From Pomacea canaliculata (lineage: Eukaryota > Mollusca > Gastropoda > Architaenioglossa > Ampullariidae): a stretch of DNA of 64,000 bases. The stretch spans positions 5,010,227-5,074,226 of the forward strand of contig NC_037595.1 of assembly GCF_003073045.1 (NCBI RefSeq), given 5' to 3'. The number at the start of each line of letters is the position of its first letter. The first letter of the stretch is position 1. The notes beneath the pieces were generated by a model. It worked only from the letters and a program-made list of their open reading frames with translations. It was not told the DNA's origin and made no database searches. The position numbers were made by a program, and so were the translations under genes. Shown in pieces: positions 1 through 10,219 of the stretch.

Positions 1-63
1 ATAATACCTAAATAATATCTGGGATATAAGACCCACTTAAACACACCAACTAAAGACTGAAGG

Positions 64-262
64 CGGGTGGGGGAGAATAATTGGTGTTTTACGCCGTCAG
101 CAGCTATTAAGCAATATCACTTCAATGCAGCCATCCCTGTAAACAGATGTCACATGAAGAAAAAGAACAGCGTACTCGAGACGAGAGTTGAACCCAGGAA
201 TGCCAACCTTCGCTGTATTGGTGACAGGTGCCAACTGTTGCGCCACCGTACCGCCCTAACTA
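64..262 (-). mobile_element. tRNA-derived SINE
   Basis: Read on the minus strand, this block carries an A-box-like TGGCGCAACAGTTGG (231-245) and a B-box-like GGGTTCAACTCT (185-196), spaced as in a tRNA-derived pol III promoter. A body follows that ends near a GGCGTAAAACACCAATTATT-type tail (about 79-98). Such tails are common in mollusc SINEs. No target-site duplication was identified. Open frames over this block are chance. Confidence 0.6.
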
Positions 263-299
263 AAGAGCGGAGTTCAGACGGAAAATGTTGGTAAACCCT

Positions 300-3145
300 C
301 AAAGACTGGACCTGCTGACTGTCACCCACAATAGGCAAGAGGCGGGCCCTGCCAGCTGCCTCGTCTATTCATGCGGTCCCCCACCCCACCCCATGACAGG
401 CGCCGGTCAAAGGACGACTGACTGACTGACCTATTCTGACATTTCAGTGTCACCGTTTAGAAATTAAAATAACACTTCTGCGTGAACTGCTAGCACTTAT
501 CCTACTGACCTTGTTTAAAAGGATATGCCGCTCATTGCGTGGTCTAGTCGAGGCAGTGGTTAAAAATTATTTTGTCTGTTCATCAGGAAATATTCCTGTA
601 TATAGAAAATAATAAAAATATGTCACATATATCTAGATAGATGTTTATATAGCTTATGTACTCCAACTGCCACGCAACTTTTTTTTAATACCGTTGCTTC
701 TTCACCTCAATGTTTAAGTAGAGAATTAATAACAATTATTTATGCATAACAACGTTTATGCATAAAAATATTCTCATTGTTACTGGTGGTAGCTGTATTG
801 GTGGTGATAATGTTCCCATGAGCAACGACGGGCTGAATTTTTTCTGTTTTCTTGTTTTTGATATGTTCTTCGTGGAATCTTCCCTTAGCATCGCACCCCT
901 TGAAGACTGCAAGCTATTCAGTCTTCTGTGAAGGTTCGAGTCCTACGTGCTTACAGAAACACAAAAGGGATCAGAGAACATATTAGATGAACATGGAGTT
1001 GACAGAAATATTTATTCTGTACTCGTCTCATTTTAATAAGCTACTATTGTCGGCTGTACTATAGAAGTACTGTACTTATGGCTTAGCGCCTTTTGCGGAC
1101 CCACTTATTTGAAGCTGTCAAACTGTCCACAACTTCTCGGCTTTAGCACTGATGGCCTTGATGATCCCGTTTGCTGTTGTTTATCAGTTAAGTGTAGTTA
1201 TGAAGCTCACGAAACTATCACCAGGAAGCAAACAGGGAGATAGATTAACAACAGGCTCACTTAAAACATTTAAGAGTCAAAGGACCTGTGAAATAAACGT
1301 GCAGCTGGACAAAAAGCTCGATCATCGCAAAGTATTTTGCAGGTATCAGCTCTGTTTCCATACTTTTGCAATGACCAAGTGTGACCTCTGCTTAAGTATT
1401 TCTGTTAATGTGTACTTGGGCATGAAAACATTGCGGCAGGACTAATTTTACTTTATTAAAACGCAACTAATTGAAGATTGTGAAAATGATTATAATTCTT
1501 GTTGCTTGTTGCAAATGCCGTTTGTTGATTTTTATTTCATTTCTCTTTATTCACGCTGCTATTTTGTGGTATTTGCTACCTCGACAGTAACTGTAGTGTC
1601 TAGACCGAACAGTATTAAGCGTGGAAAACTTATATGTTCTATTTCCGCTTTAAATTAGTACAAAGGTTATCCAATATAATTATGTTATAAATCTAAGCGA
1701 TCATAAAGTAGCGAAGAGAGAGAAGGGCAGGTGGTGGGAGAAGGTGAGGATTGGTGTCATATGCCCGCAACAACTACAACAACAATTATTTTTTTAAAAA
1801 GCGCAGACAGTTTGTACAAAATGCGAAAGCAGATGGGTAGCCTTGCAGAAAACAAAGTAGAGAAGTGACATTAACCAATTTCCTTGCTCTAAGCACCAGG
1901 TGTGCAGTGGAATTCTATTCTTTCTGGAGTTTATGGAAGAGATGAGGGGCAGCCTGCAAAAAATGAGTTGCAGTAATCAAGCCTAAAAAGAACAAGAAAA
2001 AATGGGGTTGGGAATTGGGAATTCCCGAATAATCTTGTTCATATAAGGGCTCCTGGCCATTACTGACTGCTTACGTCCGAGGCAAGTACGTTAATTTATA
2101 CTTATTTGAGGAATATCTACATAAAAGTGCGGCTTGAGAGGTTGTAGTCTCTGCTGCACTGTTTTACTAAATACTATACAACACTATCTGCCTTTGAATT
2201 ATACGTGTTTGAGTTCATATGTTATTCAAGACTGTCCAAGTGCTCCTCATTCGATCTCTCTCTCTTCGCTCGCCCATCTATCTGCCTTTCGGGTAATTTT
2301 TATGTCGTCAGAGACTACAGTGGGGCTTTTAATGTTATTTTTTCCAGTAAATTTTTCACGTTAAGTAAAGATGTAAATTTGGGCTGGATTACATGGACTG
2401 TATGAACATTACAGTGAATGCCAAAAGCTGATTGACGTTTTATATATAGGAGGAAACGAGATAGTAATGTAACACAGTCCTAAAAATTGTATGTGAATGA
2501 GTGAAAGAGCAAGTGAGAGACAGAGATATGAAAAGCCACCTGAAAAAAGATTTAAAATGCACAAGAAAAGACACACACTCGCTCTCTCTCGCGCAGACAT
2601 ACAGGCATGTAATCGCATGAAGATAGGACGGACAACGAGTTAATAATTATATGCTGTTTTTTTCCTGTGCTTTGTTTATACTGAGCGATTGTACAATGTA
2701 CATGGTTGTACACTGGAGACTGCTTTTAAGTAAGACTAGGTTAGGGTGTATCATCAAAACAGGCCTACAAATATTTGAGCTGAGCATATGGCATATATAT
2801 ATAATAGGTCAAATACGCAAGACATAATGACTAGATCGATTGCGACATGTGTATCCTGACTAGACATGGTCTATGCTATAAATAGAACAAGGTGGAAAAC
2901 CCAGGCGAAAAGAAAGATAAAATCATACTTTAAATCCGGTTAGGCCCACGCCTATGACTAAAGGGTGGTGAGTGAGGTGCAAAGTATTTTTAGAGGCTGA
3001 TGAAGAGAGAGAGAGAAAGGAGCATGAATACTGGAAGAAAGTAAATACTTTATCCGATGTGCTAACTGTAGGGAGGGAGAAACGGAATAAATACTTTATT
3101 CAATATACTAACAAAGATCTCCAAAAATAAGCAGTAACGTAGTTT
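300..3145. other. intergenic or intronic, no gene seen
   Basis: AT-rich sequence with short open frames that have no recognisable protein character. It may be intron 5' of the exon starting at 3160. The only structure noted is a perfect 8-bp hairpin (902-909 with 919-926) followed by a B-box-like GGTTCGAGTCC at 933-943. Confidence 0.4.
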
Positions 3146-3159
3146 TTACACCATTTCAG

Positions 3160-5622
3160 CGAAGCTAGACGAACGATCAAAGTTATGTCTTTGGTCGAGA
3201 ATCTGGGCTTTACTACAGCAATGCAGTCGAATGATCAACTATCCGTCATCGCAAGGAAAGATGCCATGAACGGCACTGTGAAGCATGCAGTGCAGCATGA
3301 GGACAGTGACTTGCGACCCTTGCAGACTAGCCAAAAGTTTTGAAAGAGAAACTGGACTCTGCTTCTATTGCCGATGACGGCACAGTTAAGAACTCAGTCG
3401 CTACCTTCACTACTGCTGAAAAGTCTCTGCTGCATAGCTGCCCTGAGAAATTTCTAGAGAAGCAAAGCAAGATAACTGAACAACTTCGTAACGAAGAAGA
3501 TTTGACCAACCAAACATTCGATGGACAGAAATCTCCACTCCTGATAAAAATGAATCTTATTTAATCAAACTTGATCACCGCGAGGAAAGAAAAATAGTGA
3601 GAGAAGGTCCCGCAGAACACGAGGAAGAGAAAGTCCAAAACAGTAACAAATCATGTGACATTGACACACACAACTCTATCGAGAATTCACCCTCTCGTCA
3701 GACTTCAGGACCTCCCGAGCCTCATACATTTTCAAGGGCCCCTTCTCCCACCGATGAAGGCACATCATATGCAGGTCCGACGGAACATGACGAAAGCGAA
3801 AAACAAGAGGAGAAAATAATCAGTGTGTGCAGTGTGAACAGTGACCCTGAAGATGTCTCTAACAATGGCTGGGCTCTCAAATCTACTTTATCAAAGAAGT
3901 TTGGGTCTTTATGGGGGTTAGAGGTCACCACTCTCAAGAGTGGCCCCACGGAGCACGACGAGCATGCTCTGCCGCGAGAACCGACCGAAAATGACGACTC
4001 CGGTCAATTTTACGATCCAGTGGACAGAAGGTGGTCAAGGAGATGAACTGTCCGCGGCTGATAAACAATCGTCGCGTCGCCTGATGACAACACGCCAGAC
4101 ACTTACCAGAATCGAAAGGATCTGACTACAAAGACTCAACCTCCTTGCGAAAGCTCGGAGTGTTTCAGTCTTTTTCAAGATCCTCCGCTACCTTCTCACC
4201 CAGATGAGTTTACTGGCGTTATATCCGTGAGTTTTGAACGACCAGCACAGCAGGACAAGGTCTGTGCGCATGTGGGCAGCGACAGAAAAGCCGTGTCATT
4301 CGTGGTGCGTGTAGATGCTCGTGGAGGGGAGAACGAGGAGAATACCGAATGGCAACGGCAGTTGGTGACGGGGCTTTGTCACATGGATCCGTCAGATTGC
4401 CAACGAAAATGCACGCGAGCACAGAAGCAGCAGGCCTGTCGCGACGATAGGTCCGATGGCGACAAACAGCAACGCACTGTTACACGGATGAAAAGGAGTC
4501 GTGCTGCTAGCAATAATCATCAACCAGGCCCTGCTTCTCAAGGTTACAGAACAAGAACATCGACAGCAAATTACAGTAAACGTAATGCTAAAAATAGACT
4601 CGAACTTCCAAAGGTGCGGGAAGCGGCGACGACCTCAAGAAAAAACACACACCAGTTCTGTAAGTTTCCAGTTAACAGCAAAAAAAGACAAGTTTTCACA
4701 AAAAAGGCAGCCAGGAGGTGGGGTCACACCAAATTCGGACGTCAACAGAGAAAAAAGGGTAGCGAGAAATTTGAAACATACATTTAAAATAAAACGATTA
4801 CAAGGAGCAAAGAAATCTGGAAAATAAATAGTTCTAACAATCTGAGAGCAGGAAGTTCTCGCCTCTTTGACGACAATGCATGGGCCAGGAGTCAACATCC
4901 TCAGTTCGGCCACATGCGCGCGAGCTCGCCTCAAAGAAAGCCAGATCCAACTGGAAGGACATGCCAGTCATCGAGAGGTCGTGATGACCCTTTATCTCAC
5001 TCTGCGGCGTCGTCATTTGAATTCCAGGACAGGAATCCTAGTTTTCTGCGGACGATGCGTAGCAACGCCAAGAAATAGCCTTCAGTCTCGGCCTATGCTC
5101 AGAGAGCTAAACAGACATGACAACCGACAGCAGCATCCATCAGAAGCGAACAACGACAACGATTACAATAATAGCAACAGCAATGATAGCAACATTGTGT
5201 GGCAATATGAACTAAGAAACATCCACAGGGTAGTAGTCCAGTGCAGCCTCACGACACAAATTATGAACTGGTACCCCGAGGGCTGTTGTCGGAAACTGAT
5301 TGCTCGAGCGTTAGGAGCGATGGTCCACTGTCAGCCGACACCTGCAGGAGCCAGGCGCAGCTTCCCGCTTCTCCGCTGTTTCAACCAGAAAGCGACAACT
5401 TCGACGTTGTTGTGCATAGAGAAGGTCCTAGCGGTCGGAGAGGAGAGACTCCCGCGTGTCCGAACGCTCTGAGAGCCGTGCGCTTGAGACGACAAGCTGT
5501 CTGGGCAGATGGGTGGCCTGCTGTCAATTTGCAGACGGTGAGAACTACTCGCGAGGGGACCATAGTGGACCTACAGACACTTGACGTGGATATGCACAGT
5601 CCCCTGCACGAGGCTGAGCAAG
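3160..5622 (+). pseudogene. large disordered-protein exon, frame interrupted
   Basis: A block richer in G and C than its surroundings, bounded by a good acceptor (TTTTTACACCATTTCAG ending at 3159) and a donor (CAAG then GTAATT at 5623). It reads as low-complexity, charged, Ser/Pro/Arg-rich protein from end to end, but the coding signal moves between frames at least four times (open stretches about 3160-3343, 3331-3564, 3540-4046, 4065-4787, 4830-5070, 5240-5622). A short acidic motif recurs: GPAEHEEE, GPTEHDES, GPTEHDEH, EPTENDDS, within about 3600-4000. The phase-1 end joins cleanly to the coiled-coil exon at 5943. I do not recognise the family. It is either a decayed host gene or a real exon carrying base-level assembly errors; other frames are shadows. 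Confidence 0.45.
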
Positions 5623-5942
5623 GTAATTGCAATTAGGTCGTTGTTGCTAAGAAACACATAGAACTTTCTTTAGTCTTCTGTGGTAATCGTGCACATTCAC
5701 TTTGACAACCAGTTCTTCAGCTCAGAGTAAAGCTTATGTCGTTTCGGGTACTTAGCCGCTTTGGTTTTTAAAATGATGCACGCATTATTTAATCTGTTGG
5801 AGCGATTTAGACAACTGTTTGGTTACATGTTAAAGATGTAGATGACAGTGACCGCAGCCACGATGATAAAAAAAAAAAACACGACGATAACAGCAATAAA
5901 ATAGTAGTGGTGGTAATAATAATTAATTTTTTTTATTTTTAG

Positions 5943-5995
5943 GTCTTACGGCCGAAATCCGGTACATGAACAACCTTCAAACACGCAATGAAGAG
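5943..5995 (+). CDS. coiled-coil exon of the same host gene (partial)
   Basis: A 53-nt candidate exon between a T-rich acceptor (ending AG at 5941-5942) and a donor (GAAGAG then GTATGG). Read in the phase left by the preceding large exon it encodes LTAEIRYMNNLQTRNEE, continuing HEAEQG. Hydrophobic residues recur every three to four positions, as in a coiled coil. The clean phase join is the main support. No later exon was found with confidence before the SINE at 6.6 kb. Function unknown. Confidence 0.4.
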
Positions 5996-6624
5996 GTATG
6001 GAAATTAACTTAGACATTTTTCTCATTTTGATGAAAAGAAATGAACACAGAACAACCGATAACAGTTGTTTCTTTTGTCTGTGAAACTTTGCACATGTGT
6101 GGATGTAAGTATGTAAGTATTGTACTGATGGATGTGAGTACGAACTGATAAGTCCCATAAGAAATAGCGAAAGACTAACAGAGTCAAAAGGAAAAAGGTA
6201 GAGAGAGTGAGGGAGAGAGACTTCCGCGTGAAAGTTTTATCAGAGGTTTTGACAAACTCTTTTTCTTGACTAACAGCTGTAAACATTTATTTTGTGTCAA
6301 GGATCTAATGAGTATATCAAGTCCCACAAGCATGGATCAGAACCCATGGACACTCCTTACTACACACTTCAGTAAGCCGTACAAAATCTTTTTTAAGTTA
6401 GGAAAACAATTACCAAGGACAGTGGGCAAAACCCCACTGTTTTCTCCTGTCTTCTGGCGACAACCTCATCTATAATTACTCATTATATTTACATTCATAG
6501 TTCTTTCTTCTCCAGTCTTCTTTTTTTGGTATTTTGCAATTATGTTCACAAACAGTGTAGTACTTTGTTTCAGCTTCTAGCCTTCCCAGGTTGTATTATA
6601 GCCAAGTATGTGCCGGTATAAGTC

Positions 6625-6870
6625 AATGAAGGAAAACGGACAGTAGAACGGTTAGAGCACCGGCGTCTGAACCAAAGGCACACAGGTTCAGTCGACCCAG
6701 CTGGGGGGAATGAGTACCTGAATTCACAGAGAGTCGGGGAAGGTAAGGCAGTGAGGGAGATGGGCACAGCCTTGACGTAAAGCTGGACCCGAGAAAAATG
6801 AGGTCTCTAGCATCTCACGCGCCAAAGACCTGAAAAGGTTAGAGGATGATCTTGACCTACTTTACCTCAT
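6625..6870 (+). mobile_element. tRNA-derived SINE
   Basis: Contains an A-box-like TAGAACGGTTAGAGC (6643-6657) and a B-box-like GGTTCAGTCGACC (6685-6697), followed by a body with GAATGAGTACCTGAATTCAC and GGGGAAGGTAAGGCAGTGAG, the layout of mollusc tRNA-SINEs. It differs from the element at 64-262. The 3' end is uncertain. Confidence 0.6.
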
Positions 6871-6879
6871 TTAATGTCT

Positions 6880-8690
6880 TTCACGTCTCAGAAAAGCCGA
6901 TAAAAGGAATTTCGAATAAGGTTGCTTTTTTCGCATAAGACGCAGTAGGGAAGAAGTTAAAAAAAATCAGCTCTGTGTCAGATGGATCAGGAATTATTTT
7001 ATCCCTATTAGATTCCCATTAACTATATCGCGAAGACTTAGTTTTATTTTAAAAGGCTGGATGGAATTTTTCGGCTGAGCACATTAACTTTCATTTGCAT
7101 TAAATGTAACTTAATTGGGAATTTCCTGTCAAAGAGAGGACAACTTTCAAGTAACTAGACATATAGTTCTTATATAATGAATTTGAACTGTGAATTTCCT
7201 TTTCCGGACACTTTCCGCCCATTTATAGTTTACTTGAGTTGTTTCATGCATATACACTACGAAAAAAACCTATTAAAATGTTTTGCTTTAGATCTTAAAG
7301 TTTCCTTCCTTAGTGTGTTGTCCTTTTAAACTGGCGCCAGCCTACACACAGTAAAGTTCTTACAATCGACAATCACCTTTAAGCCTCGAGAGTGAGTTCA
7401 AAAATATTTTTGTATTACTGTCGTCCGTTTTTCAGATGATTTCTATTCGTTTGTCTTTCTTTTCATTCTTTGGCAATATTCCGACCGATTTTCTATCACC
7501 ATTTTGTGCCGTCTTTTCTCTTTCAGATTCACCCGATTCCTATAGATTTAAATACCAACTGTCAAAACACAAGTATGTGAGAACACATCACACGTAAAGA
7601 AGAAACACGTGTCTTAACATTTCTAATAAAATTAATTATTTTGTTCACTTTAAGAAAAGTCAACATGGTTGTGTTGTGTACCCAACTGCTGACTAGGCTT
7701 CAGAGAAGTACACAGTAATAAAAACAATGGTGTTTGCAAACATTGAGCAACACAGTTATAGGTTTAGTTAGTTATATAGAAGTTCAGTGTCCACTAGCTT
7801 CATGGTTTTTGCCATCTTTGGTCTTTTGCTATCTAACATTTAGTGATGCTGTCGCATATTGCTTCCAATTTTTGCGAGCATCTACTGAAGTAGCAGCATT
7901 AGTAGGAAACACTCTCATCTTTCTTAGCCTTCAGTTGCAGGGTGATGGGATGAACATCAATTAAAGAAATTATTTCAAAAGCTTATAGGGGAGTATAACC
8001 AATTCTTGCAGCCCTATGCTCCACTGGGGGCAAATAGGAATAAGAATAACATATTCATGAAATCTAGAGATACATCATTGTGCACCAGAATTTGGGCAGC
8101 TGCTCATGTTCTGTTCCTCTGTATGCTAGGATTATTTTATGAATTATACATCTGTAGTCACATGGATTAAAGATGGTTGATTTTTGTGGCTAGGGGGTAT
8201 CTTATTTTCTGTCAAAGATTTCTGGGAAAAGCACCAGCTGTCTGGCCTTTTAGGGGGCTGACAATGATGTGCTCTCTAGACACTGAATGGCTTCAAACTT
8301 GACTAGATAGCAATTTCCATTCTGTTTGTTAAGAATGCTATACATAATTGTCTTCACATTCTGTTTGTTACATTTGGTTTGAGTAAGACAATCTAACCCC
8401 CACCCAACCTTTGTTTTCTGTGCAAATGATGTAAGCTCTGTTTCCCTACATTCCTGACAAAGTACATAAATAACTAGCATTGCAAGTTGACATTCAAATT
8501 TGTAAATGTTCACATCTAGTCCTGATTACTACCGAGCTTTGCAGCAGAAATTAAAACTTCGCTTTATTTTCAGCTCGCTTACCACATGACTGATGGTGTT
8601 TTCGACAGCCGAATTCGGTTCACTAAGTTACTTTTTTTAGCTGCTACGACGGTCTAAGAACGTCCACGTGGTTTTTATTTTTTCGCACGT
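6880..8690. other. no gene seen
   Basis: AT-rich sequence without convincing coding frames, RNA genes or long repeats. Short open frames at 7734-7964 and on the minus strand at 8250-8513 show no protein-like composition. Confidence 0.4.
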
Positions 8691-8699
8691 GGTATTGTG

Positions 8700-8960
8700 A
8701 GAAGAAATGAACGTCTGACAGGCACAATAAACATTTAATATCAACGTTAATGTCTTAGAAAGAAAATATCCCAGAACTAGCTTTGATTTTCTGTCGCCAT
8801 TTGTTTACATCCGGAGGCCATGACAGATGCATTGCGGGATACCCGAGCACAGCCGAAGCGTGTTCGTGTGCCCTATGACCCCGTCTAGGTCGGCATTAGT
8901 GAATTCTGATGCATGCGTCCATATAAGGAAGTTTCCGACCCTTTGTGTGGTCTAGAAAAG
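8700..8960. promoter_or_regulatory. candidate promoter patch
   Basis: A GC/CpG-richer patch in AT-rich sequence. It holds a perfect CArG box CCATATAAGG (8919-8928), an E-box CACGTG near 8689-8694 and TGCATTGCGGGA (8828-8839), which resembles the reverse of the ZNF143/Staf-type motif. An ATG at 8820 opens a 22-codon frame (MTDALRDTRAQPKRVRVPYD then PV). It could be the start of the gene whose last exon is the RING exon at 10034, but no splice link is visible. Confidence 0.25.
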
Positions 8961-9348
8961 AGCTTGTATCATAGCGTGGGGCCTTCTATGAATTCTGACA
9001 CAGCCTTTGTTTGAAAATTCAAGTCATGACCTTTCGATATAAGATGTGACCCAGTTGCCCACGTGGCGAGGTGTGTTGCTATGTCTCAAACATTCTCTAT
9101 TCTAGCTAATTCTGCGCTCGGGAAAAGTAAATAGGATAGAAGTAGATGTTTTCATTGACAAAATAGACATATTTCTAGATTGTTCTATGAAAAACCACTT
9201 GGCAAGTGAATAGAACAAAATATGAACTTTGACAGTGTGAAGTCATCTCAAAATGGCCAAAATGAAAAATTTTTGACAATTTTTCGACCGGTGCCTGGTT
9301 AATTAAATGTATTAATCGTTGGCCGGACCTTTTTGCTGAAAAAGGTGA

Positions 9349-9419
9349 AAGAGTGTGGCGAGCGTGGTTTACATGCAGATGTTTACACGCGCTCGCAAAC
9401 ACATTCAACACACTCTTTC
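9349..9419. repeat. imperfect inverted repeat
   Basis: GAAAGAGTGTG (9349-9359) pairs with CACACTCTTTC (9409-9419), and an inner GCGAGCGTG / CGCGCTCGC pair extends the stem with a few mismatches. A smaller hairpin (TTGTTCTAT / ATAGAACAA) lies at about 9178-9218. Either could be a transposon relic. Confidence 0.45.
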
Positions 9420-9631
9420 GTAAAACGTTACAATAACCAAACAGCAGCAGTTACAGCCTATAGCAGTTGTTTATTATAAAATCAAACAACAGGTCTGCTT
9501 GTAGTGGTTACAATGAAATAGTGTAAAGCAGCTGATGTCAATAGCAATCACAGGGTACATTGTCAACCTAATGCCAACAATCCTAGCGAGTCCCTCTCTT
9601 CTGTCTTCTACGACTTCAGATCTTGTCATAC

Positions 9632-9810
9632 CTGCGACATAGTGTTGTTGATTAGGCACCGTGGCCAGATGACCCATTGGGCGTGCTTGACGTGCTTGAC
9701 GGCGAGGACGTCCTGGACCCCTGACTGCGGCTACACGACGGGGGACCTCCACCCTCCTCCCACCTTCTCGCTGCTGGACCGTGGGGCGTCGTTTTGCCTT
9801 TGGATGCAAA
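9632..9810 (-). other. coding-like GC-rich block, strand uncertain
   Basis: A sharply GC-rich patch. On the minus strand it is open for a basic, Arg/Pro-rich segment (KAKRRPTVQQ ... HYVAG) between a possible acceptor and a donor CAG then GTATGA near 9632. On the plus strand an acidic frame (PDDPLGVLDVLDGEDVLDP) is interrupted once. I cannot decide the strand or assign a family; it may be an exon of the neighbouring RING gene or of a separate gene. Confidence 0.25.
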
Positions 9811-10033
9811 TAATAAAAAAAGGAGTTTATTAAATGAGATATTAGGAAAAGTCAAACGCCACTAATAAACTAGATTATAATATTATAAAATAAAGACGAT
9901 CAGAAATAAGCCATTCAGCAAACTGAGCTGCTTTGTCACACGTATGTGAATGGCGAGGTGAATTATTACAATTAGTTTTCAAAAAAAGAAAAAAGCAGAC
10001 CAACCTGTTATACTTGACGTCTGTTCGCTGCAG

Positions 10034-10215
10034 GGGCGTCGACACTGGAGGGAAGAGAAGCCATACCATGCTGCGTGTGTGAAGCTCGCACAGCTAACGC
10101 CATTTTCTTCAACTGCCACCATGTTGTCGTCTGCAACCTGTGTGCAGCTGACGTGGAGTTCTGTCCCTTGATTCACTGCGCCGCAGCGGTGATCACCTTC
10201 ATGAGGATTATATAA
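10034..10215 (+). CDS. terminal exon with C-terminal RING finger (partial gene)
   Basis: A good acceptor (CTGTTCGCTGCAG ending at 10033) precedes a frame ending at TAA 10213-10215. The exon encodes a C-terminal RING of the IAP-like arrangement: CCVC gives C-x2-C, then eleven residues, CHH gives C-x-H, then VVVCNLC gives C-x2-C, then six residues and CPLIHC. RING fingers of this type recruit E2 enzymes for ubiquitin transfer. Unusually the last pair is C-x4-C (CPLIHC) rather than C-P-x-C, so zinc binding may be altered or His may help. Upstream exons were not identified; the preceding junction must be phase 1. Minus-strand frames here are shadows. Confidence 0.55.
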
Positions 10216-10219
10216 TGAA

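Noticed and set aside
933-943. True tRNA gene at the B-box
   Set aside because: No acceptor stem or D-arm could be formed around it.
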